DNA of 64,000 nucleotides, taken from Shewanella halotolerans. GTDB lineage: Bacteria; Pseudomonadota; Gammaproteobacteria; Enterobacterales; Shewanellaceae. This document shows positions 49,222 to 61,824 of the stretch, in pieces. The stretch covers positions 4,092,001 through 4,156,000 of the forward strand of contig NZ_CP080417.1 in assembly GCF_019457535.1 (NCBI RefSeq). The letters are read 5' to 3'. A program made the translations under genes and the position numbers. Under the pieces are notes generated by a model that was not told where the DNA came from, did not search any database, and worked only from the letters and a program-made list of their open reading frames with translations. Within the stretch, counting starts at the first letter, position 1, and every line of letters starts with the position of its first letter.

Positions 49222-50487
49222 ATGGCTAGCGCATCACTCGCAAAAGCAAAAAGCAAAAAGGAAAAGACAGCCAAAGCGCAACCCAAAGTTGTCACCTTCG
49301 AATGGAAAGGTACAAACCGTGATGGAAAGAAAACTTCCGGTGAATTAAGAGGCATTTCATCTGCTGAAATTAAAGCTCAGCTAAAATCCCAAGGAGTGAA
49401 TCCCAAGGTAGTCAAAAAGAAAGCTGACCCTCTATTCAAAAATGACCCTAAAATCAGAGCGATGGATATCGCTATGATCACTCGTCAAATTGCAACCATG
49501 CTAGCTGCTGGCGTGCCAATTGTAACAACACTCGAAATGCTTGGAAGAAGTCATGAAAAACCCAAAATGCGTGAGTTGTTAGGTGCTATCGTTAACGATG
49601 TACAGTCAGGAATTCCACTCTCAGACTCTTTAAGACCTCATAGACAATATTTCGATGATCTATACGTTGACCTTGTCGCTGCTGGCGAACACTCTGGCTC
49701 ATTAGATGCTGTATTCGATCGTATTGCCACCTACCGAGAAAAAGCAGAAGCCCTAAAATCAAAAATTAAAAAAGCCATGTTTTACCCTGCAGCAGTGGTA
49801 GTAGTCGCTATAGGTGTAACAGCATTATTATTGCTCATGGTTGTTCCTCAATTTGAAGAGATCTTTAAAGGTTTTGGAGCAGAGCTCCCCGCCTTTACTC
49901 AGATGATTGTCGGCATATCAAGATGGTTACAATCCTCTTGGTATTTCTTCGTAATTGGATTAATCATTTTCGTCTTCATGTTTAGAAGAGCACATCTTAC
50001 GTCTCAACACTTTCGTGATCGAGTCGACGAGTTTGTTTTAAAGATCCCAGCTATTGGCCCCATCCTCCATAAAGCGGCTATGGCAAGATTTGCTCGCACC
50101 CTTGCAACCACCTTTGCAGCTGGTGTACCTCTTATTGATGGACTGGAATCAGCTGCCGGGGCATCTGGCAATTATGTTTATCGTAGTGCGCTTCATAAAG
50201 TTAGAACTGAGGTTATGTCAGGTATGCAGATGAATGTTGCAATGCGTACTACGGAGCTTTTTCCCGATATGCTCATCCAGATGGTCATGATTGGTGAAGA
50301 ATCCGGCGGACTCGACGAGATGCTCAACAAAGTCGCTAATATTTATGAAATGCAGGTTGATGATGCCGTTGACGGCCTATCTAGCCTCATTGAGCCTATC
50401 ATGATGGTCGTTATTGGTACACTCGTCGGAGGCTTAATTGTAGGTATGTATCTTCCTATTTTCCAACTAGGTAAAGTAGTTGGTTAA
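49222..50487 (+). CDS. pilC: Type IV pilus inner-membrane platform protein PilC
   Basis: The 421-residue GspF-family protein has two repeated cytoplasmic T2SSF domains, near 80-200 and 280-405. Both carry ITRQIATMLAAGVPI-like and ARFARTLATTFAAGVPLIDGL openings, and membrane helices lie after each (AAVVVVAIGVTALLLLMVVP, IEPIMMVVIGTLVGGLIVGM). The N-terminus is Lys-rich. It anchors the pilus motor. GAGGA lies before the ATG. Confidence 0.96.
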   Translation: MASASLAKAKSKKEKTAKAQPKVVTFEWKGTNRDGKKTSGELRGISSAEIKAQLKSQGVNPKVVKKKADPLFKNDPKIRAMDIAMITRQIATMLAAGVPIVTTLEMLGRSHEKPKMRELLGAIVNDVQSGIPLSDSLRPHRQYFDDLYVDLVAAGEHSGSLDAVFDRIATYREKAEALKSKIKKAMFYPAAVVVVAIGVTALLLLMVVPQFEEIFKGFGAELPAFTQMIVGISRWLQSSWYFFVIGLIIFVFMFRRAHLTSQHFRDRVDEFVLKIPAIGPILHKAAMARFARTLATTFAAGVPLIDGLESAAGASGNYVYRSALHKVRTEVMSGMQMNVAMRTTELFPDMLIQMVMIGEESGGLDEMLNKVANIYEMQVDDAVDGLSSLIEPIMMVVIGTLVGGLIVGMYLPIFQLGKVVG

Positions 50488-50544
50488 TAATTTAATTTTA
50501 AAACTAGTCCAGAAGACTATTACTTTATTACAGCCAACACTAAA

Positions 50545-51456
50545 ATGACAGAATCTCTCCAATTAATGGCTCAGTACCCTTTGCTGTTTGCCGCAATTTC
50601 CTTTGTCTTCGCCTCTACAATTGGCAGTTTTTTAAATGTGGTGATTCATCGCCTTCCCGTGATGATGAAAAGAGAGTGGCAGCTAGAATGTAACCAATAT
50701 CTCGATGAATACCACAACGCAACCGTTGCGGATATTAAAGATAAATTAGCTCAGCCGATCGATGACTATCCAGAAAAATACAATCTTGTGGTACCTGGCT
50801 CTGCCTGCCCAAAATGTAAAACAAGCATAAAGCCTTGGCATAATCTACCAGTATTAGGCTGGTTGATGCTTGGTGGGAAATGCGCTCATTGTAAAGCACG
50901 TATCTCAGCAAGATACCCAGTCATTGAAGCCTTAACTGGATTAGCGGTTGCCTATCTGGCCTACCATTTTGGCCCAACTTGGCAATTTGTCTTTGCCACC
51001 ATTCTGACCTTTGGTCTAGTAGCCTTAACAGGAATAGATCTCGATGAGATGCTGCTGCCGGATCAGATCACTTTGCCACTCTTATGGATTGGCCTACTTA
51101 TAAATCTAAATGGCACCTTTGTCTCGATTACAGATGCGGTCATTGGCGCTTCTGCAGGCTATATGAGCCTTTGGAGCGTGTTCTGGGGATTCAAAATATT
51201 AACCGGCAAGGAAGGTATGGGTTATGGCGACTTTAAGCTATTAGCCGTATTCGGTGCCTGGTTTGGCTGGCAATTACTGCCCCTCATCATCCTGTTATCC
51301 TCCATTGTCGGCGCACTAGTTGGCTTGCTGCTCATCGTCAATAAGAAAATCAATTCTGGCAACCCCATACCATTTGGCCCTTATATCGCCTTAGCAGGTT
51401 GGATAGCCATGATTTGGGGTGAGAAAATCGTAAACTGGTACCTATCTACCTTATAG
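50545..51456 (+). CDS. pilD: Prepilin peptidase / N-methyltransferase PilD
   Basis: The 303-residue membrane protease cleaves prepilin leaders and methylates the new N-terminus. The methylase part has FLNVVIHRLPVMM and the paired CPKC...CAHC motif (near 91-94 and 113-116). The aspartyl protease pair is in GIDLDEMLLPDQ and GMGYGDFKLLA. About eight membrane helices are predicted. It can serve type II secretion as well as pili. The Shine-Dalgarno match is weak. Confidence 0.96.
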   Translation: MTESLQLMAQYPLLFAAISFVFASTIGSFLNVVIHRLPVMMKREWQLECNQYLDEYHNATVADIKDKLAQPIDDYPEKYNLVVPGSACPKCKTSIKPWHNLPVLGWLMLGGKCAHCKARISARYPVIEALTGLAVAYLAYHFGPTWQFVFATILTFGLVALTGIDLDEMLLPDQITLPLLWIGLLINLNGTFVSITDAVIGASAGYMSLWSVFWGFKILTGKEGMGYGDFKLLAVFGAWFGWQLLPLIILLSSIVGALVGLLLIVNKKINSGNPIPFGPYIALAGWIAMIWGEKIVNWYLSTL

Positions 51457-51476
51457 GCGTTAGCTAAGAAAAAATC

Positions 51477-52082
51477 ATGTCGAAATTTGTTGTAGGCCTC
51501 ACCGGCGGAATAGGAAGCGGCAAGACGACTGTCGCCAACTTGTTTGGTGAAATGGGTATCGATCTTGTTGACGCAGATGTTGTCAGCAGAGAGGTTGTCA
51601 CAAAGGGAAGTATAGGGCTAACCGAAATTGCTCACCATTTTGGTCCAAGCGTCCTCCTCGAAGATGGTGAGCTCAATCGCACCGCTTTAAGAGAAAAAAT
51701 TTTTAACGACCCATCCGCAAGAGAGTGGTTGAATAACCTCCTCCACCCGTTAATTCGGACGGAAATGTTAACACAATTGCAAAATGCGACTTCAGCCTAC
51801 GCAATTTTAGTTGTCCCCTTGCTATTTGAGAACGGTTTAGATAGGTTAGTCAATTGCACTTTAGTGGTTGATATTTCGCCAGAGTTACAAATAAAGCGAA
51901 CCACTGAAAGGGATGCTGTCGATGCGCAGCAAGTAAAAAATATAATAGCTAGCCAGGCAAGCAGAGACGAAAAACTATCTAAAGCCGATGATGTTATCGA
52001 TAATCAAGGTGATATTTCGGCATTAAAAGAAAAAGTCACTGCATTACATAATAAATACATAAAATTAGCCGCTCAGACTTAA
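51477..52082 (+). CDS. coaE: Dephospho-CoA kinase
   Basis: The 201-residue kinase catalyses the last step of coenzyme A synthesis. The P-loop GLTGGIGSGKTTVANLF opens the protein. LVDADVVSREVV and the LLHPLIRTEM and VPLLFENGLD segments follow. Length is typical. It starts 20 bases after pilD and is 8 bases from zapD, so the pil and coaE-zapD-yacG-mutT genes may form one long transcript. Confidence 0.97.
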   Translation: MSKFVVGLTGGIGSGKTTVANLFGEMGIDLVDADVVSREVVTKGSIGLTEIAHHFGPSVLLEDGELNRTALREKIFNDPSAREWLNNLLHPLIRTEMLTQLQNATSAYAILVVPLLFENGLDRLVNCTLVVDISPELQIKRTTERDAVDAQQVKNIIASQASRDEKLSKADDVIDNQGDISALKEKVTALHNKYIKLAAQT

Positions 52083-52090
52083 TAATCGTC

Positions 52091-52825
52091 ATGAATGAAT
52101 TGATCTATGAACAACCGCTAAACGAGAAGACTCGAAGCTACCTTAGGCTAGAGTACCTCGCTAATCAGGTGCGAAGTAATTTAGATCAAGACCATCAACA
52201 CCGCTGTTTTTACCCGTTATTTTCTCTTTGTGAACTCACCGAACGTTGTGACTATCGCAGTGAAATTATAAAAGACATCGATAAGCAGCTAATAAACCTA
52301 AAAAAATGGCAGCACTTGCCCCACATCGATGAACAGCAGGTAGAAGGCTATATCGATCAGATGCAAGAGGCGAGAATTAAGCTCATCCGCTGCGAACGAC
52401 CCGGTCAAAAACTAAAGCAAGACAGATTTCTCTCAGCCTTACGCCAGCGATTTGGCATGCCAGGAGCCTGCTGTAACTTCGATCTCCCCCAGCTACATTA
52501 CTGGTTAGCCAAACCCTGGGAAGTACGCCAGCAAGAGTACAAGAACTGGACAGAACATTTCGAATGCCTGTTGACGCCAATTAAGTTACTGCTAGAGCTC
52601 ACCCGTAAAACAACCGTTTATAACCCTGCAACAGCCACCGCTGGCTTTTATCAAGGATCGAGCACTCAAGCCCTCTCACTTATCCGAGTGAAGATAGATC
52701 CCGCTCAAGGATGCTATCCCACCATCAGTGGCAACCGTAACCGCTACGCCATACATTTCGTCTTATTTGACCAACAAAAACACTCAGACAGATCGATAGA
52801 CTTTATGTTGGCAACCTGCACCTAA
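52091..52825 (+). CDS. zapD: Cell division protein ZapD
   Basis: The 244-residue protein crosslinks FtsZ filaments at the division site. It starts MNELIYEQPLNEKTRSYLRLEYL, the usual ZapD opening, and contains LIRCERPGQKLKQDRFLSALRQRFGMPGACCNFDLPQLHYWLA. Length is close to the E. coli 247. The position between coaE and yacG is the conserved one. No strong ribosome site is seen, so translational coupling with coaE is possible. Confidence 0.95.
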   Translation: MNELIYEQPLNEKTRSYLRLEYLANQVRSNLDQDHQHRCFYPLFSLCELTERCDYRSEIIKDIDKQLINLKKWQHLPHIDEQQVEGYIDQMQEARIKLIRCERPGQKLKQDRFLSALRQRFGMPGACCNFDLPQLHYWLAKPWEVRQQEYKNWTEHFECLLTPIKLLLELTRKTTVYNPATATAGFYQGSSTQALSLIRVKIDPAQGCYPTISGNRNRYAIHFVLFDQQKHSDRSIDFMLATCT

Positions 52826-52873
52826 AGTGGTTTACCATAGCCGACTGTTACAAATCGGCCAATGGGAATGATT

Positions 52874-53086
52874 ATGCCAACCACAGTTAAGTGCCCTACC
52901 TGCCAGAAAGAGGTGCTTTGGTCAAAAGAATCTCAATTTAAACCCTTCTGCAGTGAAAGATGTAAGCTGATCGACCTTGGCGACTGGGCATCAGAAAAGC
53001 ACGCCATCCCAGTAAAGCCCGAGTTTGATCCCGAAGCCCTAGATTCACTAGGCTATGAAGAAGCAGACTTTTTTAAGGATCACTAA
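52874..53086 (+). CDS. yacG: DNA gyrase inhibitor YacG
   Basis: The 70-residue zinc-finger protein has CPTC (near 8-11) and CSERC (near 28-32) forming one zinc site, with CKLIDLGDWASEKHAIP, as in E. coli YacG. That protein binds GyrB and blocks DNA binding. I chose 52874 (MPTTVKC) since the in-frame ATG at 52862 would add four residues and GGGA lies upstream. Its stop abuts the mutT ATG (TAAATG). Confidence 0.93.
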   Translation: MPTTVKCPTCQKEVLWSKESQFKPFCSERCKLIDLGDWASEKHAIPVKPEFDPEALDSLGYEEADFFKDH

Positions 53087-53476
53087 ATGAAACGTGTGCA
53101 CGTCGCGGTAGGTATAGTATTCGATGACCAGGAGCAGATCTTACTTGCCAAACGTCCAGATCATCTACACCAAGGTGGGAAGTGGGAATTTCCTGGTGGT
53201 AAGGTCGAATCCGGTGAAACAACCTCCGAAGCGCTGATTAGAGAGTTAAGGGAGGAGGTTGCAATAAAAGTTACCTCCACAAGCCCCTTAATGGCAATTT
53301 CCCACGATTATCCGGATAAACAGGTATATCTTGACATCCACACAGTAAAATCCTTTTCTGGTGAAGCTCAAGGGCTTGAAGGCCAAGAGGTAAAATGGGC
53401 TAGACTCGACGAGCTCAAAGACTATGACTTTCCAGAAGCCAATACACCCATCATAGAAAAGCTACTCTCTTTATAG
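53087..53476 (+). CDS. mutT: 8-oxo-dGTP diphosphatase MutT
   Basis: The 129-residue Nudix hydrolase clears oxidised dGTP to prevent transversions. The Nudix box is complete: GGKVESGE, then the REL.EE segment (LIRELREEVAI), near residues 38-61. It begins MKRVHVAVGIVFDDQEQILL, like E. coli MutT. AAGGA lies ten bases before the ATG inside the yacG end. It is the last gene of the cluster. Confidence 0.96.
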   Translation: MKRVHVAVGIVFDDQEQILLAKRPDHLHQGGKWEFPGGKVESGETTSEALIRELREEVAIKVTSTSPLMAISHDYPDKQVYLDIHTVKSFSGEAQGLEGQEVKWARLDELKDYDFPEANTPIIEKLLSL

Positions 53477-53487
53477 CAACGAATTGC

Positions 53488-53514
53488 AAAGCCCGAAAAT
53501 CAGCTCGGGCTTTT
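53488..53514 (+). terminator. Terminator after mutT
   Basis: GCCCGA (53491-53496) pairs with TCGGGC (53505-53510), flanked by AAA and TTTT. Confidence 0.82.
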
Positions 53515-53916
53515 ACCCTCTCTTCCTAACAAATCACAATCTCTATCAACACATCACTCCCCGAAGAAGGAGCTTCTCGAATAATTACGATCGATATGAG
53601 ATAAATGACTTATACAATGGCTTTAATTGAAATCTCCATCACTCACCAAACAATCATCAGCCAGACACCATTAAACCTCATTAGCTAGTGTCATAATGGT
53701 ATTGAAAAACCACGCATCGGGCCAAATAGAATCTCAGTTGCTAGCTTCATCCCAGACTCCGTCTTGTTACCCGTCACGAATGCGAAATATACAGACTTAG
53801 TCAGATTTATCATTCGCCGTCTTTTACTTGAGAGCAAATTCAGCCCCTTATCAAGCAATACCTATAGGCTTCAAACTAGAAACTCCACCGTGTTTAATAA
53901 AGAAAATTAAGATCTC
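53515..53916. other. Intergenic stretch before the repeat cluster
   Basis: About 400 bases downstream of mutT. I see no credible gene, terminator or operator in it. Confidence 0.5.
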
Positions 53917-54072
53917 TCACATGGGGGCGTGAGGCATCCGCGTATCAAGCTAAGCATGATGGATGACTGGAGTGCGAAGCATCTAGGCTGCGAGCGGGGG
54001 GCAAGGCACATGAATGTGTCGAATGGCATAAACGCAGTATGCAGTTTATGGGCAAGCTCAGCGGTAATATTA
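53917..54072 (+). repeat. Double-hairpin repeat, unit 1
   Basis: This longer copy opens CTCACATGGGGGCG and includes CTAGGCTGCGAGC. Hairpin A pairs GGCACAT (54005-54011) with ATGTGTC (54014-54020), one wobble, loop GA. Hairpin B pairs CATAAAC (54027-54033) with GTTTATG (54044-54050) around loop GCAGTATGCA. About 95 bases match unit 2 closely. Confidence 0.8.
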
Positions 54073-54131
54073 GGCACCTGTCATAGTCATAGTCATATTC
54101 AAATCAAATATCAGGTGGTTATTAACGACTC

Positions 54132-54300
54132 ATCTCACATGGGGGCGGAGAAGCCCTGCTATAGATGCGTAGCATCTAAGGGCTTTGTAGCGCGAAGCTG
54201 CTAGGCTGCGAGCCGGGGGGGCAAGGCACATGGATGTGCCGAATGCCATAAACGCAGGATGCAGTTTATGGCCAAGCTCAGCGGTGGGGCGACGTCGAGA
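54132..54300 (+). repeat. Double-hairpin repeat, unit 2
   Basis: The best-preserved copy. Hairpin A pairs GGCACAT (54225-54231) with ATGTGCC (54234-54240), loop GG. Hairpin B pairs GCCATAAAC (54245-54253) with GTTTATGGC (54264-54272), loop GCAGGATGCA. It starts CTCACATGGGGGCGG and ends in GGTGGGGCGACGTCG. Confidence 0.85.
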
Positions 54301-54313
54301 GTAGGCATTCATG

Positions 54314-54366
54314 CCTACATAAGTGAAGAAGCCACCTTATTCAGATGGCTTCTTCACTTATGTAGG
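54314..54366. repeat. Perfect 21-bp inverted repeat
   Basis: Bases 54314-54334 are the exact reverse complement of 54346-54366, with an 11-base loop. The outer arm ends in CCTACAT/ATGTAGG. No T run follows, so it is not a typical terminator. It lies downstream of the rRNA operon terminator. Confidence 0.9.
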
Positions 54367-54392
54367 CGCCTGTCATGGCCAGCTTCGAGCAT

Positions 54393-54437
54393 GCCGCCAT
54401 GGATGGCGGCAATTAGAATAACGCAGGAGCAGTTATC
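54393..54437 (+). repeat. Double-hairpin repeat, unit 3
   Basis: Hairpin A pairs GCCGCCAT (54393-54400) with ATGGCGGC (54403-54410), loop GG. Hairpin B pairs ATAAC (54418-54422) with GTTAT (54432-54436), loop GCAGGAGCA. Arms differ from unit 2 but the loops are nearly the same. Confidence 0.75.
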
Positions 54438-54503
54438 GAAGCTCTCCGCGTTCAGCCCTTGCATCAAACTTAGTTTGATAAACGCAAGAGCTTCACCATA
54501 CGA

Positions 54504-54550
54504 CCACCACGGACGGTGGAAGTGTCGATAATGCAGGATGCAATTATCGA
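54504..54550 (+). repeat. Double-hairpin repeat, unit 4
   Basis: Hairpin A pairs CCACC (54504-54508) with GGTGG (54515-54519). Hairpin B pairs TCGATAAT (54525-54532) with ATTATCGA (54543-54550), loop GCAGGATGCA, identical to the loop of unit 2. Confidence 0.77.
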
Positions 54551-54634
54551 CCAATCACATGGAAATGCACCTCACTACGTTCGGGCTCTTTATATTCCCC
54601 ATGTTCGAGTTGATATTTCAAAGGCTGTTAAACG

Positions 54635-54666
54635 AAAAAATCCCCAACACTAGGTGCTGGGGATTT
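54635..54666 (-). terminator. Terminator of the complete rRNA operon
   Basis: On the minus strand a 13-bp stem (54638-54666, loop TAG, one G-U) is followed by six T (54640-54635). It lies about 30 bases after the 5S gene. Confidence 0.9.
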
Positions 54667-54694
54667 ATCGACTCTCTTTCGAGAATAAATAGGC

Positions 54695-54811
54695 GCCTGG
54701 AAATGACCTACTCTCACATGGGGAGACCCCACACTACCATCGGCGCGATTGCGTTTCACTTCTGAGTTCGGGATGGGATCAGGTGGGACCACAATGCTAT
54801 GGTTTCCAGAC
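54695..54811 (-). rRNA. rrf: 5S rRNA, complete operon
   Basis: The roughly 117-base minus-strand sequence has the 5S core (GTGGTCCCACCTGA, CCGAACTCAGAAGTGAAACG, GGTAGTGTGGGGTCTCCCCA). Its ends pair as GTCTGGAAA and TTTCCAGGC. It is the only 5S of this operon. Exact ends are approximate. Confidence 0.96.
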
Positions 54812-54945
54812 AAATTTGGAAATTCGGAAAGCTGTACTCTTTATTTAAGAGTCAATTTGAGTTCGGACTTCAATCAAGTACTTTTGTATTCTTTTGATTT
54901 TCGTAAACCATTACTTACTTTGCAGTAAAACCCTTTTGGGTTGTA

Positions 54946-57837
<2,892 letters not shown>

Positions 57838-58117
57838 ATACAACCCAAATGAGTTTCATCTGAGTCGCATCGCAACTAACGGTTTCTACTTTCGCCAAAA
57901 GAATACTCAAGTCACTTGATTAAAGTGTGTTTTGAGAACTCAATTATTTTTCGCGCTAATGCTACAAACAGCGATAAATCGCCATCCCTTTCACATTAAC
58001 ACTATCAGCTTTCCAAATTTTTAAAGAACAAGCATCGTCGCTCGGACGTGCCACTCGCTCTAACAAGAACAAGTTATCTGTGTGAACACTCAACAAATAT
58101 CAATTCAATCGTATAGG
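57838..58117 (-). other. 16S-23S internal spacer without tRNA
   Basis: The 280-base transcribed spacer has no tRNA-Ile, tRNA-Ala or tRNA-Glu cloverleaf. A boxA-like GTTCTTTAAAAA near 58020-58031 (minus strand) fits rRNA antitermination. Confidence 0.8.
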
Positions 58118-59660
<1,543 letters not shown>

Positions 59661-59927
59661 AAAGTTTTTTTGCCCCACTCTTTATTCAAAAGGAAGCGAC
59701 TCAATGAATTCTGATTCATCACTTAGACTCGGAAGAATCTAAGGATGTTTGTACATATTGCTATGAACACTCACTATCTCTAGTGAAACTAGATTTAGTA
59801 AATCATGCATTGAGATTTAAATCGTTTTCGATTAACTCAATACCTGTGAGTGTCCACACAGATTTCTTGTTTTATCTTGTTAAAGAACGTTTGCCTCATA
59901 CTGGACTCCAGCGGGCTAGGGCTGCGT
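59661..59927 (-). other. rRNA leader with boxA
   Basis: The transcribed leader between promoter P2 and 16S contains GTTCTTTAACAA (59888-59877, minus strand), a boxA antitermination site. No gene is present. Confidence 0.75.
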
Positions 59928-59955
59928 ATTCTACGCTTCTCCCTGTCGGCGTCAA
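59928..59955 (-). promoter_or_regulatory. rRNA promoter P2
   Basis: TTGACG (59955-59950) and TAGAAT (59933-59928) are 16 bases apart on the minus strand. A-tracts upstream of the -35 look like an UP element. Confidence 0.8.
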
Positions 59956-60107
59956 GCGATTTTTTCAAAAGATTTTTAAGTGGTTAATTACTGTGCTTTC
60001 GCGTTGTAACTACCGACTTAAAAACTCGAACCGCTTATCCCCTTGACTCGACCTTGGTTGCTTACTCACTTGGTAAGTAGCGCCGTTTGCCGTGTCAGTG
60101 GGAGCGC

Positions 60108-60135
60108 ATTATAGGGAGCCAAATCTTTTGCGCAA
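60108..60135 (-). promoter_or_regulatory. rRNA promoter P1
   Basis: TTGCGC (60135-60130) and TATAAT (60113-60108) are 16 bases apart on the minus strand. A GCGC discriminator follows, as in growth-rate-controlled promoters, and AT-rich upstream DNA resembles an UP element. Confidence 0.8.
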
Positions 60136-60410
60136 GGGCTTTTTTCAATAAAAATGAACTTATTTTTTATACCTGACATAAGCACACTCTTTGCACCAAT
60201 TACGCACAACGTTATCCACAAAATCGATAATTGAAGCAATGACACAAGCTGTTCATTGCTTATCTTCAAACACAGCAAACTTGCTAATAAAAGAGTCTTG
60301 AGCGCTGACAAACCTATTCACTTTCTATAAACAAAAGGAAATAACTATCGCCTTAACGGCCGGAATAAACATCTACCCATCGCTTCTCCGGTAAAAATTA
60401 AGGCAACTAA

Positions 60411-60440
60411 GAGGTAGAGATAGAAATAGAGATAGAGATA
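60411..60440 (+). repeat. Hexanucleotide tandem repeat
   Basis: Five units: GAGGTA, GAGATA, GAAATA, GAGATA, GAGATA. It is in non-coding DNA and may vary in length between strains. Confidence 0.85.
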
Positions 60441-60867
60441 GGCTTGCCTTAGGAGGAGTTCTGATACTAGGCATGCCGTTAAATGAGGAAATAGGTATCC
60501 ACTGAGCATTTAACGAATTGCTTCACAATGAATGTTCAAAAGCGGTAAGGAATGTAAATTAACTCTAGAACAGTACAAACAACTTTGCTCAATGAAACAT
60601 TACGCTATTACGGTCAATTTAACTAAAGAGATGAAGAACTTTTTGGATCTTTAGCGCCTATCATGGACAGCTTCAGCCAAGCTCTCCAAATCCTCCATCT
60701 TCTGCACCAAATTGCATTTGATCGACGCAAATTCTTCTCTCCTATTCCGCTATGATTTGTGGACATGTCGATTTAGCAGTATCCATTTATCGATCTATCA
60801 CATGAGGCGTAAGAAATCTGCTTACCGAACTCATCTTGATAGTTGACTAGATCTTGAAGGCCCTGAA

Positions 60868-60931
60868 GGCTAGGCTGCAAGCTGAGAAGCAAGAGCGCCA
60901 TGGACGGCGGAAGTGTCGGCATTGCAGAATG
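60868..60931 (+). repeat. Double-hairpin repeat, unit 5 (degenerate)
   Basis: It shares CTAGGCTGCAAGC with units 1 and 2. Hairpin A retains CGCC/GGCG (60896-60899, 60906-60909) around ATGGAC. Hairpin B has the loop-like TGCAGAATGCA but poor pairing. Confidence 0.55.
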
Positions 60932-61126
60932 CATTATCAACTTCTGCATGGGATTGCACCTCACTCGTGAGGACGATTTACCTCCCCCATGTTCGAGTGA
61001 GATTCCTCGTTATTAGACGCCTTAAAATAACCTGCTCGGTTCGTGAAGCGAATACGCGGGGGGTGAAAGTAAGGCTCTTTGAATAAGCATTACTTAGCCT
61101 GACTTGAACACGGAGAAGCTATGCTT

Positions 61127-61220
61127 CGCGGCCTATTACAAGGCACATGGATGTACCGAATGTCATAAGCTCAGGATACGGTTTATCACCACGCCTGGCG
61201 GCGGGGCGACATCGGGGTAA
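61127..61220 (+). repeat. Double-hairpin repeat, unit 6 (degenerate)
   Basis: Hairpin A is GGCACAT (61142-61148), loop GG, ATGTACC (61151-61157) with one mismatch. Hairpin B is decayed (TCATAAGCTCAGGATACGG). The tail GGCGGGGCGACATCG resembles the end of unit 2. Confidence 0.55.
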
Positions 61221-61241
61221 GTTTTTTCTCAGAGTGTAGAA

Positions 61242-61280
61242 AGCAAAAAGCCCTAGCGTTTTAGGCTAGGGCTTTTTGCT
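61242..61280 (-). terminator. Terminator of the second rRNA operon
   Basis: A perfect 16-bp stem (61242-61257 with 61265-61280) contains TTTTT in its minus-strand right arm. It lies about 10 bases after the last 5S gene. Confidence 0.9.
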
Positions 61281-61289
61281 ATATTAGGC

Positions 61290-61406
61290 GCCTGGAAATG
61301 ACCTACTCTCACATGGGGAGACCCCACACTACCATCGGCGCGATTGCGTTTCACTTCTGAGTTCGGGATGGGATCAGGTGGGACCACAATGCTATGGTTT
61401 CCAGAC
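61290..61406 (-). rRNA. rrf: 5S rRNA, distal copy of second operon
   Basis: It matches the 5S at 54695 in the parts compared. Its 3' end and flank (TTTCCAGGCGCCTA on the minus strand) match the operon-final 5S of the other operon. It lies between tRNA-Thr and the terminator. Confidence 0.95.
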
Positions 61407-61414
61407 AAATTTAG

Positions 61415-61490
<76 letters not shown>

Positions 61491-61573
61491 ACAAAACTGT
61501 TAAATAACTATGCGTCTTACTCTAAATGCGCTTGGTTATTTTGCTTATACCTTAAAGGTTAAGCGAAATTAAT

Positions 61574-61690
61574 GTCTGGAAATGACCTACTCTCACATGG
61601 GGAGACCCCACACTACCATCGGCGCGATTGCGTTTCACTTCTGAGTTCGGGATGGGATCAGGTGGGACCACAATGCTATGGTTTCCAGAC
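61574..61690 (-). rRNA. rrf: 5S rRNA, proximal copy of second operon
   Basis: Same 5S core. On the minus strand it ends TTTCCAGACATT rather than TTTCCAGGCG as in the two operon-final copies. It directly follows 23S. Confidence 0.95.
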
Positions 61691-61824
61691 AAATTTGGAA
61701 ATTCGGAAAGCTGTACTCTTTATTTAAGAGTCAATTTGAGTTCGGACTTCAATCAAGTACTTTTGTATTCTTTTGATTTTCGTAAACCATTACTTACTTT
61801 GCAGTAAAACCCTTTTGGGTTGTA

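Larger units (their letters stand above)
60136..61241. other. Inter-operon region between two rRNA operons
   Basis: About 1.1 kb with no credible gene. It holds a hexamer tandem repeat (60411-60440) and two degenerate double-hairpin repeats (60868-60931, 61127-61220). A short frame overlapping the P1 promoter is not supported. Confidence 0.65.

Noticed and set aside
54130..54312. 60-codon minus-strand frame in repeat DNA
   Set aside because: It is made wholly of repeat unit 2 and has no ribosome site.
53917..54550. CRISPR array
   Set aside because: Units are irregularly spaced and of unequal length, stems vary, and there are no uniform spacers or cas genes.
57838..58117. tRNA in the 16S-23S spacer
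   Set aside because: No cloverleaf, T-loop or CCA end can be found on the transcribed strand.
60066..60311. 81-codon minus-strand frame
   Set aside because: It spans the rRNA P1 promoter and has no recognisable protein features.
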